This document shows, in pieces, positions 1 to 4,857 of a stretch of DNA of 8,157 nucleotides. The notes below the pieces were generated by a model. It saw only the letters and a program-made list of their open reading frames with translations. It made no database searches and was not told the origin of the DNA. The first letter of the stretch is position 1. The number at the start of each line of letters is the position of its first letter. Made by a program: the position numbers and the translations under genes. This DNA comes from an uncultured Ruminococcus sp. (lineage in GTDB: Bacteria; Bacillota; Clostridia; Oscillospirales; CAG-272). The DNA is taken from positions 1 through 8,157 of the forward strand of contig CACXBN010000271.1 of NCBI GenBank assembly GCA_902765885.1, read 5' to 3'.

Positions 1-699
1 CTTCCTTCGGGAAACAGCATAAAACAGGTGTTCAGTATCGGACTTCCGTCAGCAGCCGGAGTGCTGCTTTTTGATATCGACTACATCATTATTGACAAGC
101 TCATGTCAGGCTATGGAGATGTAGCTTTGGCTGCCGTCGGAATAGTGCTTAAAGCAGAAAGACTCCCCCTGAACGTAGGGGTCGGGATATGCCAGGGCAT
201 GATACCGATAGTTGCGTACAATCATTCCTCCGGAAACAGAAAACGAATGCTTGGAATAGTGAAACTTGCTTTGATCACAGGTATATGTGTCGGAATTTTC
301 AGCATTATCACATATGAGCTGTTTGCAGGCAATATTCTGAACATCTTTATTAATGACCCGGCAACCGTATCGCTCGGTACTGATTTTCTCAGGGTAAGAT
401 GCCTCGCAACTCCGCTTATGTTTATAAGCTTTTTCACCGTGCACCTTTTTCAGGCTGTCGGAAAAGGCGGAGCTGCCTTGTTCCTCGGAGTTTCAAGATG
501 GGTTCTCTTTAATATCCCGATGCTGTATATCCTCAATCACATAATAGGAATGTACGGGATCGTATGGTCGCAGGTTACGGCAGATGTGCTCACTGTGCTG
601 CTTTCTTTGATCATATATCTCAGGCACAGAAAGGAACTTGCGGGAAACGTTCCCCGGGAACGCATGATTGATGAAGGAGGAGAAGCGGATGAATCTTAA
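1..699 (+). CDS. MATE family efflux transporter, C-terminal half (5' end outside window)
   Basis: This is the C-terminal lobe of a cation-coupled multidrug/toxin exporter of the inner membrane. The frame is open from base 1, so the 232 visible residues are about half of a typical 440-460 residue MATE protein; the GTG at 28 is an internal valine, not a start. About six hydrophobic segments can be seen at roughly residues 13-33, 40-65, 85-108, 128-150, 155-180 and 185-207. Family-like stretches are GICQGMIPIVAYN (about 62-74), followed by a polar, basic loop, and LFQAVGKGGAALF (about 149-161). The last 30 residues are charged and cytoplasmic. They end in a Glu/Gly-rich tail whose codons also carry the ribosome binding site of the next gene, and the two genes overlap by 11 nt, so they are probably translationally coupled. 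The substrate cannot be told from sequence. The family call is firm; the subfamily is not assigned. Confidence 0.88.
   Translation, partial: LPSGNSIKQVFSIGLPSAAGVLLFDIDYIIIDKLMSGYGDVALAAVGIVLKAERLPLNVGVGICQGMIPIVAYNHSSGNRKRMLGIVKLALITGICVGIFSIITYELFAGNILNIFINDPATVSLGTDFLRVRCLATPLMFISFFTVHLFQAVGKGGAALFLGVSRWVLFNIPMLYILNHIIGMYGIVWSQVTADVLTVLLSLIIYLRHRKELAGNVPRERMIDEGGEADES
674..682 (+). promoter_or_regulatory. Ribosome binding site of the AlkZ-like gene, inside the MATE gene
   Basis: AAGGAGGAG lies 6-8 nt before the ATG at 689, an almost perfect Shine-Dalgarno match at good spacing. It decides the start at 689 over the in-frame TTG at 668, which lies upstream of this site and has no good site of its own. 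Confidence 0.8.
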
Positions 700-1405
700 C
701 GACAGTTTCATTATCCACAACATCGGTGAGATGGAAAAACTCATTGGAGAGATCGGATTTATTCCTCTTTTCGCAAACAGCGTGAAGGGATTTTCGGTAG
801 AGGAACACACATACATGAAAAACTGGTGGTGCGGCAACGAAACTATTGATCCATGGGAATGGCGACGCGTGCTGTCGAAAAATCCTGAAATCGGATACGG
901 AAAATTCTTTGACAGGAAAGCGGGATTCATATCAAAAAAATGGTTTCCCGTGTTTGCAAATTACAGACGAAACGGATATGACTTCGATTCGCTGTTTGAC
1001 GACGGACTCGCCTCTTTCAGAAAGAAAAAAATCATGGATCTGTTTTTTTCTGATGATGAACAGAACGGCCAAAACGTCATATCGTATGAATTAAAGGAAA
1101 AATCGGGATTTTCGGCCGGCGGAGAGAAGAATTTCGAAGGCGTTCTCAGCGAGCTGCAGATGCAGACTTACCTTCTGATGTGTGATTTCAGAAGAAAGAC
1201 AAACAGGAACGGAGAGCCGTACGGATGGCATATTGCGGTATTTGAGACACCAGAAACGAAGTGGGGGCATGATCACGTTGCCTCCATGTACAAAGAGTCA
1301 GCGGATGAATCATATGGAAAAATACTCCGGCAAATGAGATCGTTGTGCCCGTACTGCTCCGATAAAGCAATTGCAAAAGTTATAGGCATCAAAAACTGCA
1401 GGTGA
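689..1405 (+). CDS. AlkZ-related winged-helix-like protein (putative DNA glycosylase relative)
   Basis: This soluble 238-residue protein has no signal peptide or membrane segment. From memory it resembles the small clostridial proteins annotated 'AlkZ-related': an N-terminal segment with IGFIPLF (22-28) and SVEEH (36-40), a Trp-rich DPWEWRR (54-60), the hallmark YGKFFDRKAGFIS (70-82), NYRRNGYDFD (91-100) and LQMQTYLL (156-163). AlkZ (HTH_42, formerly DUF1006) proteins are monofunctional DNA glycosylases that excise bulky alkyl adducts and unhook interstrand crosslinks, using a Q-x-Q or Q-x-D motif. The Q157-M-Q159 here looks similar but sits in the C-terminal half, and I cannot show it is the equivalent residue pair. 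C220-P-Y-C223 is an isolated CxxC of unknown meaning. The ATG at 689 is chosen for its strong ribosome binding site. The gene overlaps the MATE gene by 11 nt. The family call is moderate; the activity is unproven. Confidence 0.55.
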   Translation: MNLNDSFIIHNIGEMEKLIGEIGFIPLFANSVKGFSVEEHTYMKNWWCGNETIDPWEWRRVLSKNPEIGYGKFFDRKAGFISKKWFPVFANYRRNGYDFDSLFDDGLASFRKKKIMDLFFSDDEQNGQNVISYELKEKSGFSAGGEKNFEGVLSELQMQTYLLMCDFRRKTNRNGEPYGWHIAVFETPETKWGHDHVASMYKESADESYGKILRQMRSLCPYCSDKAIAKVIGIKNCR

Positions 1406-1420
1406 TTCCCGTCTGTTCTC

Positions 1421-1500
1421 GTCAATTGCATCATCGGCTCCCGTGAAAAAACACACCGTCGTCAAATAGATAATCCATGGCCTGGCTGATGATTTTTGAC
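1421..1500 (+). terminator. Possible terminator or structured 3' region after the AlkZ-like gene
   Basis: Bases 1430-1439 (ATCATCGGCT) pair with 1484-1493 (GGCTGATGAT) in ten pairs, two of them G-U, and a run of five T follows at 1493-1497. An outer stem GTCAA (1421-1425) with TTGAC (1496-1500) extends the structure past a small internal loop. The apical loop is about 44 nt, much longer than in a classic Rho-independent terminator, and the outer stem would use up part of the T run. It is the only plausible end signal between the upstream pair and phoH, so I list it with low confidence; it could be a chance pairing. Confidence 0.3.
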
Positions 1501-1534
1501 TTCGGCATGTTCGCAGTGTGTGCCTATCAAAACA

Positions 1535-1563
1535 TTGAATTATGAGGTTATATATTGTATAAT
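1535..1563 (+). promoter_or_regulatory. Sigma-A type promoter for the phoH-ybeY-era-recO-mutS2 block
   Basis: The -35 box TTGAAT (1535-1540) and a perfect -10 box TATAAT (1558-1563) are separated by exactly 17 nt in an AT-rich stretch. Transcription would start near 1570, giving a leader of about 70 nt before the ATG at 1639. It is the only good promoter seen in the gap and is well placed to drive the whole five-gene block. Confidence 0.75.
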
Positions 1564-1571
1564 ATATTATA
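1558..1571. repeat. 14-bp perfect palindrome over the -10 box
   Basis: TATAATATATTATA is its own reverse complement and covers the -10 box through the expected transcription start. It could be an operator for a dimeric regulator or ease promoter melting, but a sequence made only of A and T this close to a -10 box can be palindromic by chance. On the minus strand it also offers a TATAAT, with no -35 box at the right distance. Confidence 0.35.
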
Positions 1572-1621
1572 TCTAGTTGTTATACTGTTTGAGGGATGCT
1601 AAACGCTCTACGCTTTCTTTC

Positions 1622-1629
1622 AGGAAGGA
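1622..1629 (+). promoter_or_regulatory. Ribosome binding site that decides the phoH start
   Basis: AGGAAGGA ends directly before the ATG at 1630, too close for that codon to be used efficiently, but 9 nt before the in-frame ATG at 1639. The latter is therefore the better start, and the three codons between (ATG TCT CGT) are probably leader. Confidence 0.6.
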
Positions 1630-1638
1630 ATGTCTCGT

Positions 1639-2676
1639 ATGCAAAAGAAAATTAATACCTCATCGTCTGAAGAAACATCCCGTATTTTCGGAAGTTTCGA
1701 TCGGAATATCCGGAGAATCGAGGATGAATTCTCGGTAAGGATATCAAATATCCAGCGACAGGATGATGACGGTGACACCGTCATTATAGACGGGGATGAG
1801 GAGAATGTGGAATCAGCCTTTGATGCGATGAGCGCGCTTCGCAAAATCACAGCCATGGGTGACGAACTTACGGATCAGAAAGTGGACTATACCATAGCCA
1901 TGGTCAAATCAGGTCAGAAAGAACAGCTTGATTACGGAAATGACTGCTTTTTGGTCACTGCCCGCGGAAAGCCCATAAAGGCAAAGACGGCAGGTCAGAA
2001 AAAATATCTCGACCTCATTAAGAAAAATACGGTGGTTTTGTGCTCGGGCCCCGCAGGCACAGGGAAGACTTATCTTGCTGTTGCTGCGGCCGTTAAGGCT
2101 CTTCGCGCTCATGAGATCTCCAGAATCATATTGACAAGACCTGCAGTTGAAGCCGGTGAACGGCTCGGCTTCCTTCCGGGAGATCTGCAGAGCAAAATCG
2201 ATCCATATCTCAGACCTCTGTATGATGCGCTTTACGATATGCTCGGAGCTGAAAACTGTTCCAGGATGATAGAAAAAATGACGATTGAAATAGCGCCGCT
2301 TGCATACATGAGAGGAAGAACTCTCGATGAAGCCTTCATTATCCTGGATGAAGCGCAGAATACTACTCCGGAACAGATGAAGATGTTTCTGACCAGACTC
2401 GGAAACGGCTCGAAAGCGGTTGTCACCGGAGACCTTACACAGACCGACCTTCCGAGAGGAACAAGGAGCGGTATGGCGATAGCCAACCAGATACTCAGAA
2501 ATATAGACGACATCGGAATTCATGAATTTACAGAAAGGGATGTCGTCCGCCACAGGCTTGTGCAGAAAATAATCATGGCATATGATAAGTATGACAGAGA
2601 AAAAAGAATAAAAGAAGGAGAGAGACGGGAACGCGACAGAAATGCGTACCGGGTTGTGAAGAAAAGTGAAAACTAA
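1639..2676 (+). CDS. phoH: PhoH-like protein, KH domain plus P-loop ATPase
   Basis: This is a cytoplasmic PhoH/YbeZ-family protein: an ATPase thought to act in RNA metabolism, usually encoded next to YbeY and proposed as its partner. From the ATG at 1639 it has 345 residues, slightly above the family's usual 320-330. Residues about 10-75 form the small KH-like N-terminal domain of Gram-positive PhoH. The ATPase domain follows, with Walker A GPAGTGKT at 137-144 and Walker B as FIILDEAQN with D237, E238 and Q240. Downstream LTRLGNGSKAVVTGD and QTDLPRG are typical of the family. The C-terminus is a highly charged, mostly basic tail of about 30 residues that could bind RNA. This is the first gene behind the promoter at 1535-1563. 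Its final codons overlap ybeY by 11 nt. Starting at 1630 instead would add three residues. Homology is secure; the exact cellular role of the family is still poorly defined. Confidence 0.95.
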   Translation: MQKKINTSSSEETSRIFGSFDRNIRRIEDEFSVRISNIQRQDDDGDTVIIDGDEENVESAFDAMSALRKITAMGDELTDQKVDYTIAMVKSGQKEQLDYGNDCFLVTARGKPIKAKTAGQKKYLDLIKKNTVVLCSGPAGTGKTYLAVAAAVKALRAHEISRIILTRPAVEAGERLGFLPGDLQSKIDPYLRPLYDALYDMLGAENCSRMIEKMTIEIAPLAYMRGRTLDEAFIILDEAQNTTPEQMKMFLTRLGNGSKAVVTGDLTQTDLPRGTRSGMAIANQILRNIDDIGIHEFTERDVVRHRLVQKIIMAYDKYDREKRIKEGERRERDRNAYRVVKKSEN

Positions 2677-3136
2677 AATATACTGGACTAACGAACAAAA
2701 CAAAACATATGTCAACCCGGGACTGAAGATCCTGGTATACAGAGCGGTCAGGACTGCACTGAAATGCGAAGGATTCACAGCTGATACCATCATATCCGTA
2801 ACATTCACGGACAATGAAGGAATCAGGGAGAGCAATCGTCAGTACAGGGGGATAGATGCCCCGACTGATGTTCTGTCCTTTCCGATGTATGACTTCAAAG
2901 CAGGTGACGAACCCGGTGAAGGTGAACCGGCCGATCTCGGGGATATAGTGCTGTCTCTGGAAAAAGCATGGCAGCAGTCAAAAGAATACGGCCACAGTTA
3001 TAAAAGAGAAGTTGCGTTTCTGGTAGTTCATTCCGTTCTGCACCTCCTTGGCTATGATCACATGGAGCCGGACGACGAGGAAGAGATGAGAGCAAGACAG
3101 AGAATCATAATGGACAAGCTCGGCATAGAAAGGTAA
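2666..3136 (+). CDS. ybeY: Endoribonuclease YbeY (16S rRNA maturation)
   Basis: YbeY is a single-domain metallo-endoribonuclease needed for correct 16S rRNA 3' end processing, late 30S quality control and, in some bacteria, small-RNA functions. The 156-residue length is normal. The metal-binding signature H122-x3-H126-x2-G-x-D-H132 is intact (VVHSVLHLLGYDH), as is the upstream block DAPTDVLSFP (64-73). An acidic insertion at about 79-90 (Gly/Glu/Asp-rich) precedes the LGDIVLS block. The start is a GTG inside the last codons of phoH, giving an 11 nt overlap. Only a weak purine stretch precedes it, so translation probably depends on ribosomes finishing phoH. This fits the conserved PhoH-YbeY pairing. 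Era, a known partner of YbeY in E. coli, is encoded 4 nt downstream. Confidence 0.96.
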   Translation: MKTKIYWTNEQNKTYVNPGLKILVYRAVRTALKCEGFTADTIISVTFTDNEGIRESNRQYRGIDAPTDVLSFPMYDFKAGDEPGEGEPADLGDIVLSLEKAWQQSKEYGHSYKREVAFLVVHSVLHLLGYDHMEPDDEEEMRARQRIIMDKLGIER

Positions 3137-3140
3137 CAAT

Positions 3141-4037
3141 ATGACAAGAACAGCTTTTATTTCCATAGTCGGCAGACCGAATGTCGGCAAAAGCACACTG
3201 ATGAACAAGCTACTTGGTGAAAAAGTTGCGATTGTGTCTTCCAGACCGCAGACTACAAGAAACAGGATAGCGGGAATTCTCACAAAAGGCGAGGACCAGT
3301 ATGTGTTCATAGATACGCCGGGTGTCCACAAGGCCAAAAACAAACTCGGTGAGTACATGATGAAGAGCGTAAGGGCATCTGTCGGATCGTCGGATGCTAT
3401 AATTCTCATAGCGGAAGCCGGACATCCTGCAGGTGAAATAGAAAAAAACCTTATCGGACAGATAAAAAAACTGGAGCTGCCGTCAATTCTCGTGCTGAAC
3501 AAGATCGACCTTGTAAACAGGGAGAAACTTGCGGAAACCATTAAGGGATACGCAGAGCTTCATGATTTTGACGCGGTTGTTCCGACATGTGCTGAAAGCG
3601 GTAAAAATGTAGATGAAGTTCTTGATGAAGCCTCAAAGTTTTTATACGAGAGCGAGTGGATGTTTGATTCCGACAGCCTGACAGACCAGCCTGAGAGACA
3701 GATAGCGGCTGAGATAATACGTGAAAAGATCCTCAGAACATTATCGGACGAGATCCCTCACGGGACCGCGGTCGTTATAGAGGAATTCTCCGAAACCGAC
3801 GACCTTCTTACGATAAGAGCCGAGATATACTGTGAAAAACAATCCCACAAAGGCATTATAGTCGGAAAGAAGGGCGAGATGCTCAAAAGGATAGGAACAT
3901 ATGCCAGAGAAGATATGGAAAACTTCTTCGGAATCAAAGTGTACCTTAATCTTTGGGTCAAAGTTAAGGAAAGATGGCGCGATGATGCCCTGAGCCTTAA
4001 TAACTTCGGATTCAAAAAGGAAAATATTGAAGGATAA
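3141..4037 (+). CDS. era: GTPase Era, 30S assembly factor
   Basis: Era is an essential GTPase that binds the 3' end of 16S rRNA and the 30S subunit during late assembly. All parts of this 298-residue protein are present: G1 GRPNVGKS (11-18), the effector/G2 region SRPQTTRNRI (34-43), G3 DTPG (58-61), G4 NKID (120-123) and a G5-like CAESGKN. The C-terminal KH domain has the RNA-binding GxxG loop as GKKG (242-245), followed by the family-typical WVKVKERWRDD near the end. Length matches the usual 295-305. The ATG lies 7 nt after an AAAGG that overlaps the end of ybeY, only 4 nt after the ybeY stop. No key residue is missing. The dgkA and cdd genes that sit between ybeY and era in B. subtilis are absent here. 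Confidence 0.98.
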   Translation: MTRTAFISIVGRPNVGKSTLMNKLLGEKVAIVSSRPQTTRNRIAGILTKGEDQYVFIDTPGVHKAKNKLGEYMMKSVRASVGSSDAIILIAEAGHPAGEIEKNLIGQIKKLELPSILVLNKIDLVNREKLAETIKGYAELHDFDAVVPTCAESGKNVDEVLDEASKFLYESEWMFDSDSLTDQPERQIAAEIIREKILRTLSDEIPHGTAVVIEEFSETDDLLTIRAEIYCEKQSHKGIIVGKKGEMLKRIGTYAREDMENFFGIKVYLNLWVKVKERWRDDALSLNNFGFKKENIEG

Positions 4038-4054
4038 AACCGGAGGCGAAGCCA

Positions 4055-4840
4055 ATGGAAGAGCTGGAAACCGACGGACTGGTGGTCCGTGAAACTCAGA
4101 CAGGAACTGCAGACAAGATAATCACGCTGCTTACCCCTTCATACGGCAGACTTTCGGTTTCATGGAAGGGAGCGTCCAGTTTCAAAAAGAAATACTCCGC
4201 ATCCGCACAGCCCTTTGCGTACAGCACATTTCAGCTGAGAAAAAAAGGCGACTATTATTATGTCAAGGAAGCTGCTCATATCGAAAGTTTTATTAACATA
4301 AGATACGACATAGAGAGACTTTCCCTTGCCAATTACATATGCGATGTGGCATGTGACATTGCCGGAGAAAACGAAAAAAACGAAGAACTCATGAGACTGG
4401 TGCTCAATACTCTTTATGCGATTTCGAACAAACCCGACATCCCGAATGACCTGATAAAGGGTGCCTTTGAGTTCAGGCTTGCATCTCAGGAAGGCTTCGA
4501 GCCTGATCTTACCGTTTGCGGAAACTGCGGGAAAGAGATAGAAGGAGACACATATCTCGATGTTATGAACGGCAGGATGATTTGCGATTCCTGTATCTCG
4601 AAAATTCAGAATCCGCAATGGTCCGAAGATGAAGGAACTTCAAAGATATATCTGAGGCTGACTGCAAAGACTCTGGCTGCACTGCGTCATATTGAAAAAT
4701 CCGATATAAAGAGATTTTTGTCGTTCAGGCTGGAAAAAGAAGATCTTTCGAATTTTTCGGCCGTGTGTGAAAAATATCTTTTAAACCATTTGGAACACAA
4801 CTACAAGTCTCTTGATTATTATAAATCGATCAAAATTTGA
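4055..4840 (+). CDS. recO: DNA repair protein RecO
   Basis: RecO works with RecR (and RecF) to load RecA on SSB-coated single-stranded DNA and can anneal complementary strands. The 261-residue length is usual. The N-terminal OB-fold region (about 1-80) opens with TDGLVVRE and contains YGRLSVSWKGA. A helical domain follows, with a four-cysteine zinc-binding motif, C155-x2-C158 and C177-x2-C180, as in Gram-positive RecO proteins. The ATG at 4055 has GGAGG (4042-4046) 8 nt upstream, the best ribosome binding site inside the block, so recO may be translated independently of era, which ends 17 nt earlier. The era-recO linkage is common across bacteria and supports the call. Confidence 0.93.
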   Translation: MEELETDGLVVRETQTGTADKIITLLTPSYGRLSVSWKGASSFKKKYSASAQPFAYSTFQLRKKGDYYYVKEAAHIESFINIRYDIERLSLANYICDVACDIAGENEKNEELMRLVLNTLYAISNKPDIPNDLIKGAFEFRLASQEGFEPDLTVCGNCGKEIEGDTYLDVMNGRMICDSCISKIQNPQWSEDEGTSKIYLRLTAKTLAALRHIEKSDIKRFLSFRLEKEDLSNFSAVCEKYLLNHLEHNYKSLDYYKSIKI

Positions 4841-4857
4841 AATAATGATATTTGAAA

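Noticed and set aside
668..688. In-frame TTG at 668 as the start of the AlkZ-like gene
   Set aside because: It would lie upstream of the AAGGAGGAG site, which is ideally spaced for the ATG at 689.
1477..1545. 22-codon plus-strand frame starting at ATG 1477 in the gap
   Set aside because: There is no ribosome binding site, no resemblance to a known small protein, and it lies upstream of the phoH promoter.
1630..1638. ATG at 1630 as the phoH start
   Set aside because: The ribosome binding site ends directly beside it; the ATG at 1639 has proper spacing. The difference is only three residues, so the call is not absolute.
1909..2835. Long minus-strand open frame (308 codons) opposite phoH and ybeY
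   Set aside because: It lies fully antisense to two well-recognised genes, and its translation is rich in Ser, Cys, His and Phe with no family resemblance, as expected for the shadow of a purine-rich gene. The same applies to 493-930, 2978-3541, 4160-4618 and 6528-7073 on the minus strand.
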